From NCBI GenBank assembly GCA_016871495.1, contig VHDF01000001.1, positions 96,612 through 160,611 on the forward strand: DNA of 64,000 nucleotides, read 5' to 3'. This document shows, piece by piece, positions 1 through 8,416 of the stretch (the first letter of the stretch is position 1; each line of letters begins with the position of its first letter). Source of the stretch: Verrucomicrobiota bacterium (GTDB lineage: Bacteria; Verrucomicrobiota; Verrucomicrobiia; Limisphaerales; VHDF01). Under the pieces are notes generated by a model. That model saw nothing but the letters and a program-made list of their open reading frames with translations. It was not told the origin of the DNA and ran no database searches. A program made the position numbers and the translations under genes.

Positions 1-38
1 TATGCGGAGCTCCCGCTCGCGGCCAGCGGGATTTTGAT

Positions 39-878
39 CTACCTCCTCACGCTGGTCCGGTCAGCCAGCCAATCGAAATCAGTCGAAGGCACCGCTGCAA
101 ACCCGCCGCCCGCCCCACCCTTCACCGGCGGCTTTGCCGTCCCCCCCGGCCCCGTCACCACCCAGCGCCGATTCTCAGAATGGCCATCGACAAACGTGAA
201 ACTGGTGGCACCCCCATGATACGTCGCGGGAAGGTTTCCCCAGCTCTTCTCATGCAACCGGTTCATGAAAAAGCCGTCGTTGATCGTGTCCGGATGCTCA
301 TCCAAAAAAAGAAAAGTCATCGAGGGATGGCGAACGTCCGCGGATTTGAAAAATTGAATGTAGTCAGGATTGAACCGGTTGGTCAAAACCCCCGGATCCC
401 CCACGAGCGAATTCATCGACATGCTCCGGTTTCGCGCCCCATTGTCAGCCCTCGACCGGTCCGCCGGACATTTGAAAATCCGCACCGACTTGCCCACGTA
501 GCTCCCTAACTTCGCCTCCGTGAGATACGTTTCGTTGGTGTTCTCCTCAATCGGCCCCCAATCGAGCACGTTGTTCACCCAGTTCAAACGTGTTTCCCGC
601 GTCTCGTCCCGTCCGTGATTGTTGACATAACGATCCGCTTCGTCGTCGGCGTACATCCCCCACCCTAACGTCAATTGCCGAAGGTTGTTGGCGCAACCCG
701 CCGCCTGCGCGCGTGCTTTCGATTTGCCCAACGCGGGCAACAGCATTCCCGCCAGCACCGCGATGATGGCGATCACAACCAGCAGTTCAATGAGGGTAAA
801 AGCCCTCCTCCTCCGGACTCGCTCGCCGGCGTTCGTCCGCAAACCTCTGACCTGATCGCTCTTCATGCTCCATCCCAA
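39..878 (-). CDS. Prepilin-type N-terminal cleavage/methylation protein with H-x9-DG C-terminal motif
   Basis: The protein is 279 aa. After a basic stretch it has a type IV prepilin-like leader at residues 26-33 (AFTLIELL), followed by a hydrophobic helix. The residue before the mature Phe is Ala, not the canonical Gly, and Glu at mature position 5 is present. Near the C terminus, His, nine residues, then Asp-Gly (about residues 219-230) matches the H-x9-DG domain common in Planctomycetes and Verrucomicrobia. It is expected to be processed by a prepilin peptidase and to be exported or surface-associated; its specific role is unknown. Another Met lies at 866. The first Met at 878 sits on the upstream terminator hairpin, so 866 may be the real start. 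Confidence 0.85.
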   Translation of the reverse strand: MGWSMKSDQVRGLRTNAGERVRRRRAFTLIELLVVIAIIAVLAGMLLPALGKSKARAQAAGCANNLRQLTLGWGMYADDEADRYVNNHGRDETRETRLNWVNNVLDWGPIEENTNETYLTEAKLGSYVGKSVRIFKCPADRSRADNGARNRSMSMNSLVGDPGVLTNRFNPDYIQFFKSADVRHPSMTFLFLDEHPDTINDGFFMNRLHEKSWGNLPATYHGGATSFTFVDGHSENRRWVVTGPGGTAKPPVKGGAGGGFAAVPSTDFDWLADRTSVRR

Positions 879-880
879 AA

Positions 881-908
881 GAAAAACAGGAGGAATTGAC
901 TTCCTCCC
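881..908 (-). terminator. Intrinsic terminator after rplQ
   Basis: On the minus strand a 7 bp perfect stem (GGAGGAA/TTCCTCC, 5 nt loop) is followed directly by a T-rich run. It lies 38 bp past the rplQ stop and marks the end of the ribosomal supercluster. It immediately abuts the start of the next prepilin-like gene. Confidence 0.75.
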
Positions 909-944
909 GTTTCCGTGACGTTCAATCTCAACTCTTTCCCTCGA

Positions 945-1457
945 TCAGGGTTTGGATGCTTCGGAGGCAGGGGGCGCCGCCGTGGCGGCCGCGGGTGTTG
1001 CCGGAACCACCGCCGCTGAGGCCGGCACCGGCAAGTCCACCCACTCCAGGATGGCCTGGGGAGCAGCGTCGCCTTGCCTCGATTCCAACTTCAGAATTCT
1101 CGTGTATCCGCCCGCGCGGCTCTTGAAAACCGGCGCCAGTTCCTCGAACAGGATCCGCACCACGTCCTCATTCTTCTTCCAAGCCTCGCGGACCACCTTG
1201 CCTTTCAACGTGGGAGTTCCACGGTGAAGCGACTTGGCCTGCTGGCGCAAGCGCGCCGCCGCCAATCGACGGGCGTGCAGGGTGCCCTGCTTGCCGAGAG
1301 TCACCAGCTTTTCCGCCACGGGCCGCACCGCTTTCGCCTTGGCCAGGGTGGTGGTGATGCGCTTGTGCTTGATCAAACTGCATACCAAGTTCGCAAGCAT
1401 CGCGTTGCGATGCGATCCGGTCCGGCCCAGCTTGGCCGTTCTCTTCAAATGGCGCAT
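945..1457 (-). CDS. rplQ: 50S ribosomal protein L17 (bL17)
   Basis: bL17 sits near the exit of the polypeptide tunnel on the large subunit. The N terminus (MRHLKRTAKLGRTGSHRNAM) is the family signature and the gene follows rpoA as usual. At 170 aa it is longer than the roughly 120-130 aa typical of the family. The extra residues form a C-terminal tail rich in Ala, Pro and Val, starting near residue 135. It is the last gene of the alpha-operon part of the cluster, 9 bp after the rpoA stop and before an intrinsic terminator. Confidence 0.97.
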   Translation of the reverse strand: MRHLKRTAKLGRTGSHRNAMLANLVCSLIKHKRITTTLAKAKAVRPVAEKLVTLGKQGTLHARRLAAARLRQQAKSLHRGTPTLKGKVVREAWKKNEDVVRILFEELAPVFKSRAGGYTRILKLESRQGDAAPQAILEWVDLPVPASAAVVPATPAAATAAPPASEASKP

Positions 1458-1466
1458 ACAGATTCC

Positions 1467-2486
1467 TTAAACTGAGGGCAAACGGTTCTCCTCTTTCGGA
1501 GCTTCCAACAAGGCCATGTCAATGTTCATGCCCAGGGTCAACCCCAATGCCTGCAACTTCTCCTTGATCTCGTTCAGCGATTTCTTTCCAAAATTGCGGT
1601 ACTTCAGCATCTCTGCTTCCGTCTTCATCGCCAACTGGCCCACGGTGGTGATGTTCGCGTTGTTCAGGCAGTTCGCCGCGCGCACGCTCAACTCGATCTC
1701 GTTCACACTCATGTTGAGCAGCTTCTTCTTCTTCGCCTTCTCGTCGTCCTGCTTGTCCTCAACTTGCTCAAATTCGACGGCGTTCTTGTCATAGCCGACG
1801 AAAGGATCGAGATGGTGCTGCAGAATGGCGGCCGCCTGGGTCAAGGCATCGTCCGGGGTCAGCCGCCCGTCCGTGGTCACTTCCAAAATCAGCCGGTCAT
1901 AATCCGTCCGCTGTCCTACCCGCGCGCTTTCCACCGCGTATCGAACTCTCGAGACGGGCGAAAACAACGAATCGATCGCCACGACCCCGATGGGCTGATC
2001 CGTTTTCTTGTTCTCATCCCCGGGGCAAAATCCGCGCCCCACCTTGACCTCGAACTCCATCTCGAGCTTCTTCTTCTTATCCAGCGTGCAGATGATCTGC
2101 CCGGGATTCACCAGCTCGATGTTTTGGTTCAATTTGATGTCCGCCGCCGTCACCGGACCATCCTTGTTCACCGACAACAACAGCGTTTGAGGTTCACGCG
2201 AGTGGGCCTTGAAAAGAATCTTCTTCAAGTTCAACACCACGTCGGTCACGTCTTCAACCACCCCGTCGATGGTCGTAAACTCATGCATCGCACCGTCGAT
2301 CTTGACGGACGTGATCGCCGCGCCTTCCAGGGAAGACAGCAGCACCCGCCGAAGCGAGTTGCCGACCGTGTGCCCGTAGCCCGTTTCAAAGGGCTCGGCC
2401 ACAAATCGCGCGTAGGTGGTTGTCGCCGTCGCCTCGTCTTTGACAAGGCGTTTTGGCATTTCGAATCGTCCTAATCGTACTGGCAT
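1467..2486 (-). CDS. rpoA: DNA-directed RNA polymerase subunit alpha
   Basis: The alpha subunit dimerises to seed assembly of the polymerase core and contacts activators and UP elements through its C-terminal domain. At 339 aa it has the normal length. The N-terminal domain contains FETGYGHTVGNSLRRVLLSS, the dimerisation and beta-contact signature. A linker rich in Lys and Asp follows (about residues 245-260). The C-terminal domain then has the helix-hairpin-helix pattern with NFGKKSLNEIKEKL. It lies between rpsD and rplQ. A second Met (residue 10) at 2459 is a possible start. Confidence 0.98.
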   Translation of the reverse strand: MPVRLGRFEMPKRLVKDEATATTTYARFVAEPFETGYGHTVGNSLRRVLLSSLEGAAITSVKIDGAMHEFTTIDGVVEDVTDVVLNLKKILFKAHSREPQTLLLSVNKDGPVTAADIKLNQNIELVNPGQIICTLDKKKKLEMEFEVKVGRGFCPGDENKKTDQPIGVVAIDSLFSPVSRVRYAVESARVGQRTDYDRLILEVTTDGRLTPDDALTQAAAILQHHLDPFVGYDKNAVEFEQVEDKQDDEKAKKKKLLNMSVNEIELSVRAANCLNNANITTVGQLAMKTEAEMLKYRNFGKKSLNEIKEKLQALGLTLGMNIDMALLEAPKEENRLPSV

Positions 2487-2592
2487 ATCGTGTTCTCTCC
2501 GTCGGCAATTTTAAACTGACCTGGCAACTTCCCGCCCGCGCCAGGTCCATATAACTGCCCGCCCCCTGAACTCCAGGGAGCTCTGGGTTCCA

Positions 2593-3201
2593 TTAGCGGG
2601 AATAAAATTCAACTACGGCCTGCTCGTTGGCAATGGGCTGAATCTCCTCGCGACTCGGCACGCGCACCACCTTGCCTCGAAAGGCGTCCTTCTCCAACGC
2701 CACCCAGTCGGGCACCACCCGGCTGGTGGACATCTCCAGATTCTTCGTGGCCAACTGACGTGAAACGCTCTTGTCTTTCACTTCAACCACGTCGTTCACT
2801 CTCAAAGCACAACTCGGAATCGTCACCTTCCGGCCATTTACTCGAACATGTCCGTGCGCCACCAGCTGCCGGGCCGCCGGACGTGTCGTGGCAAAGCCCA
2901 AATGATAGACCACGCTGTCCAATCGCAGCTCCAAAATCTGCAGCATGGTCACGCCCGTCACGCCCCGGCGCTTCAGGGCCTTCTCGTACACTCCCCGGAA
3001 TTGGCGCTCCATCAACCCGTAGTAATAGCGAAACTTCTGCTTCTCCAGCAGCCCCTGTCCGTAATCGGTCACTTTCCGGCGCGACTTGGGGCCGTGAACG
3101 CCCGGACCGTAATTGCGCCGCTCGAGGTATTTCGAAGGGCCGAAAATCGGAAGACCAAAGCGACGGCTGATGCGCGTGCGCGGACCTGTATATCTTGCCA
3201 T
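2593..3201 (-). CDS. rpsD: 30S ribosomal protein S4 (uS4)
   Basis: uS4 is a primary 16S rRNA-binding protein that nucleates small-subunit assembly at the five-way junction. The 202 aa product has the N-terminal S4 domain (residues 1-90) and the S4 RNA-binding domain (about 92-155, LELRLDSVVYHLGFATTRPA). The N terminus lacks CxxC zinc motifs, so this is the zinc-independent form. It sits between rpsK and rpoA, the usual place for a translational repressor of the alpha operon. Whether it represses here is not shown by the sequence. Confidence 0.97.
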   Translation of the reverse strand: MARYTGPRTRISRRFGLPIFGPSKYLERRNYGPGVHGPKSRRKVTDYGQGLLEKQKFRYYYGLMERQFRGVYEKALKRRGVTGVTMLQILELRLDSVVYHLGFATTRPAARQLVAHGHVRVNGRKVTIPSCALRVNDVVEVKDKSVSRQLATKNLEMSTSRVVPDWVALEKDAFRGKVVRVPSREEIQPIANEQAVVEFYSR

Positions 3202-3231
3202 AGGTGTTTCCTTTTAAATTGCCAATGTCCT

Positions 3232-3825
3232 TTACACGCGACGTTTCTTCCGGGGACGGCATCCGTTGTGCGGCACCGGCGTCACATCCTTGATCGTCGT
3301 AATCTCCAGTCCAATCGCCTGCAACGCCCGGATGGCCGACTCGCGACCCGATCCCGGTCCGTTCACCTTCACTTCCACCTCCTTCACCCCGTGCGACATG
3401 GCCTGGCGAGCCGCATCCTGGGCCACTTGCTGGGCCGCGAATGCCGTGCTCTTGCGGGACCCCTTGAATCCGACCCGCCCGGCGCTGGACCAGCCAATCA
3501 CATTGCCATGCAGATCGGTGATGCTGACCAAGGTGTTGTTGAACGTCGCCAAAATGTTGGCCACGGCCGAAGTAATGTTCTTCGATCCCTTGGCCTTGAT
3601 AATCTTCTTCGAGGCGGCGTCATCCGCCAGCAACTCCGCCGCCGTCAACGCCGCGGGTACCGCCGGCGCGACCGCAGGGGCCGCCCCCGACCCGGCATCC
3701 GCCGGCTTCTTGGCCGGTTTAGCCGCTTCCGCCGCTGCCGGTGCTCCTGCCGGCGCCGCTGTCGCAGCCTCCGCTTTCGTGTCTTTCTTTGTCGCCGGCT
3801 TCTTCGCCTTGGTCTCTTCTGACAT
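3232..3825 (-). CDS. rpsK: 30S ribosomal protein S11 (uS11) with long N-terminal extension
   Basis: uS11 lies on the 30S platform near the decoding site and the anti-Shine-Dalgarno helix. The conserved core starts near residue 80 ([20 protein letters not shown]) and ends with the family terminus [11 protein letters not shown] chose the ATG at 3825 because GGAG lies 9 nt upstream; an upstream in-frame ATG at 3879 lacks this. The product is 197 aa against about 130 aa usually. The first 75 residues are a low-complexity Ala, Pro and Lys tract unlike the normal short basic tail. Confidence 0.95.
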   Translation of the reverse strand: MSEETKAKKPATKKDTKAEAATAAPAGAPAAAEAAKPAKKPADAGSGAAPAVAPAVPAALTAAELLADDAASKKIIKAKGSKNITSAVANILATFNNTLVSITDLHGNVIGWSSAGRVGFKGSRKSTAFAAQQVAQDAARQAMSHGVKEVEVKVNGPGSGRESAIRALQAIGLEITTIKDVTPVPHNGCRPRKKRRV

Positions 3826-3879
3826 ACTGCAATGCTCCTGGTTCGGGATTAATCGATCTGCGCCAATCGCTCTGAACAA

Positions 3880-4275
3880 TTAGTGGATGCCGGTCTTGGC
3901 ATTCGGATTCCGCTGCACACCGACAGTCTTCCGCGGCCCCTTCCGGGTTCGCGCGTTGGTGGACGTGCGCTGTCCACGCACCGGCAGGCCGCGCAAGTGC
4001 CTGACACCGCGATAACTCTTGATCGCTTGCAAACGCTTCAGATTCAATCCCAGTTCCCGGCGCAGATCACCTTCGATGACATACTTGCCGTCCTGGATCG
4101 CATGCACGATCTGAGACAACTGCTGCTCATCCAGGTTCTTGGCGCGAATCGCCGGGTCGATCTTCGCCTTGTTCAGTATTTCCACGGCATTCGTCGGTCC
4201 GATGCCGTAAATGTACCGGAGCGCGATGTCGATGCGCTTTTCACCGGGAATGTCCACTCCTAGAATTCGAGCCAT
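3880..4275 (-). CDS. rpsM: 30S ribosomal protein S13 (uS13)
   Basis: uS13 is in the head of the small subunit and forms intersubunit bridges to the 50S while contacting P-site tRNA. The 131 aa product begins [20 protein letters not shown] and contains the helix-two-turn-helix region ([19 protein letters not shown]). It ends in the basic tail [20 protein letters not shown] that reaches toward the tRNA. It lies between rpmJ and rpsK as in most bacteria. Confidence 0.97.
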   Translation of the reverse strand: MARILGVDIPGEKRIDIALRYIYGIGPTNAVEILNKAKIDPAIRAKNLDEQQLSQIVHAIQDGKYVIEGDLRRELGLNLKRLQAIKSYRGVRHLRGLPVRGQRTSTNARTRKGPRKTVGVQRNPNAKTGIH

Positions 4276-4302
4276 ATCTATCCTGTTTGAGGTTCAATCC
4301 GA

Positions 4303-4416
4303 CTAAGCCTGGCGTTGTTTGTGGCGGGCATTCGTGCAGATCACACGAATCACACCCTTGCGACGCACAATCTTGCAGTGCTCGCACAATCGTTTCACTG
4401 ATGCACGTACCTTCAT
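4303..4416 (-). CDS. rpmJ: 50S ribosomal protein L36 (bL36)
   Basis: This 37 aa gene was found by direct translation of the minus strand between infA and rpsM. The protein starts [20 protein letters not shown] and ends ARHKQRQA. It keeps the Cys11, Cys14, Cys27, His32 zinc-ribbon set, so it is the zinc-binding form. bL36 stabilises 23S rRNA structure in the large subunit. Its position between infA and rpsM is the standard one. Confidence 0.95.
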   Translation of the reverse strand: MKVRASVKRLCEHCKIVRRKGVIRVICTNARHKQRQA

Positions 4417-4426
4417 AAATCGACTT

Positions 4427-4663
4427 TCACTCGACAGGCGACCGGTCCACCGGCACACCCATCACTTTGGCCTTCGACAAATCGAAAGGAGTTAATCTCA
4501 CCACAACGCGCGTACCCGCGCAAATCTCATTTTCAACGGCTCGCGCCGCGCGGCTCGCATACGCCAGCACTTCGTGGCCGTTCGACAATTCCGCCCGCCA
4601 CAACCCCGGTTGCAACCGCTCCTTCACACAAGCGATTTCCTGGAAGGGATCGCGGGGCCGCAT
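4427..4663 (-). CDS. infA: Translation initiation factor IF-1, divergent
   Basis: IF-1 binds the A site of the 30S subunit and promotes initiation with IF-2 and IF-3. The 78 aa product aligns without gaps to E. coli IF-1 from the first Met through the ELSNGHEV segment and again at [11 protein letters not shown], giving the OB-fold pattern. The middle ([19 protein letters not shown]) is poorly conserved. Because the alignment runs to the first Met, the start at 4663 is favoured over a GTG at 4627, although it makes the gene overlap the end of map by 40 bp. Neighbours (map, rpmJ, rpsM) support the call. Confidence 0.85.
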   Translation of the reverse strand: MRPRDPFQEIACVKERLQPGLWRAELSNGHEVLAYASRAARAVENEICAGTRVVVRLTPFDLSKAKVMGVPVDRSPVE

Positions 4664-5400
4664 GTCAAAATTTCCGGCAAACCATCCGTCACCAACACCG
4701 TGTGCTCGAAATGAGCCGAAGGCCTCCGATCCTTCGTCACCACGGTCCAGCCATCCGACAACACCGAAACCGCAGTCCCACCCGCGTTCACCATCGGTTC
4801 GATCGCCAGCGTCATGCCCGCCCGCAGCTTCGGGGAAGGCTTATCTTCCACATGATTCGGAATCTGCGGCTCCTCGTGCATGGTTTTTCCCACGCCGTGA
4901 CCCACAAACTCGCGCACCACACTGAATCCGTTCGATTCCACGTGCCGCTGCACGGCCCGCGAAATGTCCACCACTCGGTTGCCGGGCAGCGCCTGCTCAA
5001 TGCCCAAATACAACGCCTGCTCCGTCACATCCATCAACTTCTGGCCCAGCGGATCACAGCCGCCCACCGGAACCGTCCGGGCGTTGTCCCCGATGAATCC
5101 GTTCAACACCACCCCGACATCCACACTCACCAGGTCGCCAAACTTGAGCCGCCGCGCTCCCGCCAAACCATGCACCACTTCCTCGTTCACGGAAAGGCAC
5201 ACATGACAGGGATACCCTCGGTATCCCAAAAAAGCGCTCTTCGCACCATGCGCCCGCAGCCGCTCGGACGCAAAGTCGTCCACCTGCCGCGTGGTCAGGC
5301 CCGGAGCGATGTGCCGGCAAATCTCATCCAGCACCAGCGCCGCCACCGAGCAGGCCGGCCTCATCAACCCCAGGTCTCGCTCGGTCTTCAGAACAATCAC
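4624..5400 (-). CDS. map: Type I methionine aminopeptidase
   Basis: This enzyme removes the initiator Met from nascent proteins in the cytoplasm, using a dinuclear metal site. The 258 aa product has the pita-bread fold motifs: FLGYRGYPCHVCLSVNEEVVHG, the metal ligands in SVDVGVVLNGFIGDNART, His in GHGVGKTMHEEP, Glu in AIEPMV and Glu in AHFEHTVLV. It follows secY directly, with no adk gene between them, and its 3' end overlaps infA by 40 bp. Confidence 0.96.
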   Translation of the reverse strand: MIVLKTERDLGLMRPACSVAALVLDEICRHIAPGLTTRQVDDFASERLRAHGAKSAFLGYRGYPCHVCLSVNEEVVHGLAGARRLKFGDLVSVDVGVVLNGFIGDNARTVPVGGCDPLGQKLMDVTEQALYLGIEQALPGNRVVDISRAVQRHVESNGFSVVREFVGHGVGKTMHEEPQIPNHVEDKPSPKLRAGMTLAIEPMVNAGGTAVSVLSDGWTVVTKDRRPSAHFEHTVLVTDGLPEILTCGPAIPSRKSLV

Positions 5401-5484
5401 AGACTCCGCCCCCGCTTCATGATCATCATCAAAGAACGTGCTCGGCGCGCTTGCTCAACTCGCCTCCAGCCGATTCCACTCGAA

Positions 5485-6867
5485 TTAGAAACGGCCCTTC
5501 AGCCGGCCCTTCTTCAAAAAGCCGTCATAATGCCGCATCAACAAATGGCTCTCCATTTGCCGCATCGTGTCCAGCATCACACCCACCGTGATGAGCATGC
5601 TCGTGCCGCCGAAGAACTGCGCCACGTGAAAATCGATGTTCAGCAGATTCCTCATCAAAATGGGAATCACCGCGATGACGGTCAGGAACACCGCCCCCGC
5701 CAGCGTGATGCGGCTCATGGTCTGGTGCAGAAAGTCGCTCGTGGCCTGGCCCGGACGCACGCCTGGAACATAACCGCCGTGCTTCTTCAGGTCATCGGCG
5801 ATCTGAAGCTCGTTAAACTGGGTCGCCACCCAGAAATAACTGAAGAACAAAATCATGAACCCATAGAGGATCAGATAAAGAGCCGATCCCTCCTGCAACA
5901 ACCGGGCGAGCTCCTGGAAAAACTTCAGATCGAATCGCGACCCGATCTCCAACGCGATCAAACTCGGAAACATGAGGATGGCCTGGGCGAAAATCACCGG
6001 CATCACCCCCGCGTAATTCACCCGCAAAGGCATGAACGACTGACCCCCGGCATAAACCTTCCGCCCCACCGCACGCTGGGCATATTGCACCGGAATCTTG
6101 CGCTGCGCTTGAGTCACCGCGATCACACCCGCCACCACCGCCAACAGGAGCAAAACCAGCGCCGCACCATGCAGCAAGTTGAACTGCCGTTGCACTCCTT
6201 CCGGTGGGAAAAACATCGTGTGCAGAACCTGTCCAGCCTGGGGAAATTGCGCAACGATGCCGATCGTGATCACCAGCGAAACGCCATTCCCGATGCCGCG
6301 CTCCGTGATCTGCTCGCCCAGCCACATCAGAAGCAACGTGGCCGTGGTCAGGATGATCACCGTCTGAAAACGATACCACATCAGGTTCTCCGCCAACACC
6401 AGCTTGCCGGGAAAATTCGAGAAACCCGGAATCTTGGTCGGATGTTCCCAGCCAAAGGCCATGAACAAGCCTTGCCCCAAACAGAGAAGCACCGTCAGAT
6501 ACCTCCCATACTGAATCATCTTCGCCCTGCCGCCCTCCTCCCTGGCCAGTTTGCTCAACTGGGGCAGCACCGCCGTCAACAATTGAATGATGATCGTCGC
6601 GCTGATGTAAGGCATGATCCCCAGGGCGCCCACCGCGCACTGTTCAAACGCGCCCCCGGTGAAAAGACTGTACAGCCCCACCAGGGAATTCGCCTGCGCG
6701 GCGTTCTCTTTCGCGAATTGCGCCAGCGCCGCTCCATCGAGTCCCGGAATCGGAACCATCGAAATCAAACGGCAAATCGCCAGAACGACAAGCGTGAAGA
6801 CAATCCGGGACTTGAGTTCCGGAATCTTGAAACAATTCGAAAAGGTACTGGCGATCTTGGAGAGCAT
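5485..6867 (-). CDS. secY: Preprotein translocase subunit SecY
   Basis: SecY forms the inner-membrane protein-conducting channel with SecE and SecG. The 460 aa product has about ten hydrophobic segments, beginning with KSRIVFTLVVLAICRLISMV. It shows the plug and pore region (GLYSLFTGGAFEQCAVGALG, IMPYISATIIIQLL) and the cytoplasmic loop RKIPVQYAQRAVGRKVY. It lies between rplO and map. secE is encoded in the same supercluster about 24 kb away. Confidence 0.98.
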   Translation of the reverse strand: MLSKIASTFSNCFKIPELKSRIVFTLVVLAICRLISMVPIPGLDGAALAQFAKENAAQANSLVGLYSLFTGGAFEQCAVGALGIMPYISATIIIQLLTAVLPQLSKLAREEGGRAKMIQYGRYLTVLLCLGQGLFMAFGWEHPTKIPGFSNFPGKLVLAENLMWYRFQTVIILTTATLLLMWLGEQITERGIGNGVSLVITIGIVAQFPQAGQVLHTMFFPPEGVQRQFNLLHGAALVLLLLAVVAGVIAVTQAQRKIPVQYAQRAVGRKVYAGGQSFMPLRVNYAGVMPVIFAQAILMFPSLIALEIGSRFDLKFFQELARLLQEGSALYLILYGFMILFFSYFWVATQFNELQIADDLKKHGGYVPGVRPGQATSDFLHQTMSRITLAGAVFLTVIAVIPILMRNLLNIDFHVAQFFGGTSMLITVGVMLDTMRQMESHLLMRHYDGFLKKGRLKGRF

Positions 6868-6883
6868 GCGAACGTTTACCCTT

Positions 6884-7342
6884 TCAGATGCTCGCGGAAC
6901 CCGCCGTCTCGCAGGAACCTCCCGCCGCCTCGATCTTCGCCCGCGCCTGCCCGCTAAAAGCGTTCGCCACTACCGTCAACTTGCGTCCGAGCTCCCCCCC
7001 GCCCAAAATCTTCACCCCGTCCGCCCGGCCCGAAACCAGCCCCGACGCCCGCAGTGCCGCCTCGTCCACCCGTGCCCCCGCCTCGAAACGGTTCAGCGCT
7101 TCCACGTTCACGGGCGCGTAAACGGTCGCATGACGCGCATTGTTAAAACCGCGCTTCGGCATGCGCCGGATCAAGGGCATCTGACCGCCCTCAAACCCGA
7201 TTCGGATGCTGCTTCCCGATCGCGCGCTTTGCCCTTTGCCGCCCCGGCCGCTCGTTTTCCCGTGCCCGCTGGACTCGCCCTGTCCGAGCCGTTTCGTGCG
7301 ATGTTTGGCTCCCGGACGGGGGCGCAATGTATGTAGTCTCAT
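6884..7342 (-). CDS. rplO: 50S ribosomal protein L15 (uL15)
   Basis: uL15 is a late-assembly protein of the large subunit. The 152 aa product starts MRLHTLRPRPGAKHRTKRLG and has the Gly- and Lys-rich N-terminal extension (GESSGHGKTSGRGGKGQSAR) that threads into 23S rRNA. The globular C-terminal domain contains GVKILGGGELGRKLTV. It follows rpsE after only 25 bp. In many bacteria rpmD (L30) would lie in that position; here there is no room for it. Confidence 0.96.
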   Translation of the reverse strand: MRLHTLRPRPGAKHRTKRLGQGESSGHGKTSGRGGKGQSARSGSSIRIGFEGGQMPLIRRMPKRGFNNARHATVYAPVNVEALNRFEAGARVDEAALRASGLVSGRADGVKILGGGELGRKLTVVANAFSGQARAKIEAAGGSCETAGSASI

Positions 7343-7367
7343 AGCTGTGTACCTTTGGCTTCGAAAC

Positions 7368-7973
7368 TTAGACTCGAGCTTCCGCCGGCTTCAACCTCGA
7401 CTCAAGCCCCCGGCTCCGGAAAATGTCCTCGCGCAACCGCAACCGCCGCAGCGCTTGCAAGGTCGCCTTCGCCACGTTGGCCGCATTCTTCGATCCCAGG
7501 GATTTGCTCAAAATGTCCCGCACCCCGGCAGACTCCACCACCGCGCGCACGGTCTTGCCCGCGATGATGCCCGTTCCGGGAGACGCCGGCTTCAAGAGAA
7601 CCTTGGCTCCCCCAAAGGCCGATAAAACTTCGTGAGGAATCGTCGCCGCTCGCAGCGATACCTTGACCAGCTTGTGTTTGGCGTCTTCCCCGCCCTTGCG
7701 GATCGCATCCGCCACCTCGCCGGCCTTGCCTAAACCAATGCCCACCCGGCCATTCTTGTCCCCGGCCACCACCAGCGCGCTGAAACTGAATCGACGCCCG
7801 CCTTTCACCACCTTGGCCGAACGATTGATGTAGACCACACGCTCCACGATCTCGCTGCCCGGACGCCCATCGCCTCCGTCCGCGTTGTCCGAGGGACCTC
7901 GCCCGCGACGGCGTCCTCCCCGCATGTTGCCTCCCCTGGAGTCGCTACTGTGAGTTCGAGTTTCTTCTGCCAC
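7368..7973 (-). CDS. rpsE: 30S ribosomal protein S5 (uS5) with Arg/Gly-rich N terminus
   Basis: uS5 lies at the mRNA entry and helps maintain decoding accuracy. The 201 aa product has the double-stranded RNA-binding N domain ([20 protein letters not shown], residues about 46-65) and the C domain with [19 protein letters not shown]. Before the core is a stretch of about 42 residues with Arg-Gly-Gly repeats (residues 13-26), longer than the usual short leader. It lies between rplR and rplO. Confidence 0.96.
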   Translation of the reverse strand: MAEETRTHSSDSRGGNMRGGRRRGRGPSDNADGGDGRPGSEIVERVVYINRSAKVVKGGRRFSFSALVVAGDKNGRVGIGLGKAGEVADAIRKGGEDAKHKLVKVSLRAATIPHEVLSAFGGAKVLLKPASPGTGIIAGKTVRAVVESAGVRDILSKSLGSKNAANVAKATLQALRRLRLREDIFRSRGLESRLKPAEARV

Positions 7974-7994
7974 AAATCCCTCTCGTATAAATCG

Positions 7995-8360
7995 TTAAAA
8001 CTGCAATCCCCCTTCGCGCGCGGCATCCGCCAGCGCCTTCACTTTTCCGTGAAATTTCGCCCCCGACCGGTCGAACACCACCGCCTCGATCCCCTTCGCC
8101 TTGGCCACTTCCGCCGCCCGTTTGCCAAGCTTCTGGGCGCTCGCCACATTGGCCGAAAGCTTCTCCTGCTGCCCCCCCGCCTGGGTGATGGTCGAAACCG
8201 CACCCAATGTTTTCCCGGCGGAATCGTCGATAAATTGCACGTGGATGTTCTTGCCCGTGAACCGGACACTCATCCGCGGACGCTGCGCGGTTCCGATCAC
8301 CTTCTTGCGAATGCGCCAGGACCTCAGCTGCCTCAATTTCAGTTTCTGTTCCGTTCTCAT
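7995..8360 (-). CDS. rplR: 50S ribosomal protein L18 (uL18)
   Basis: uL18 binds 5S rRNA together with L5 and helps dock it on the large subunit. I chose the ATG at 8360, giving 121 aa, because the family start (MRTEQKLKLRQLRSWRIRKK) aligns there. The open frame upstream only overlaps the rplF end. The conserved segments RMSVRFTGKNIHVQFIDD and the C-terminal DRSGAKFHGKVKALADAARE are present. It lies between rplF and rpsE. Confidence 0.95.
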   Translation of the reverse strand: MRTEQKLKLRQLRSWRIRKKVIGTAQRPRMSVRFTGKNIHVQFIDDSAGKTLGAVSTITQAGGQQEKLSANVASAQKLGKRAAEVAKAKGIEAVVFDRSGAKFHGKVKALADAAREGGLQF

Positions 8361-8416
8361 CGATATTCCCAATCTCGCGGTCCGTCCAGATTGAAGCCCG
8401 GATCGTACCACCAACA

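Noticed and set aside
4702..6957. 751-codon open frame on the plus strand opposite map and secY
   Set aside because: Its translation is dominated by His, Arg, Gln and Pro, typical of antisense frames in GC-rich genes. The opposite strand encodes unmistakable SecY and methionine aminopeptidase.
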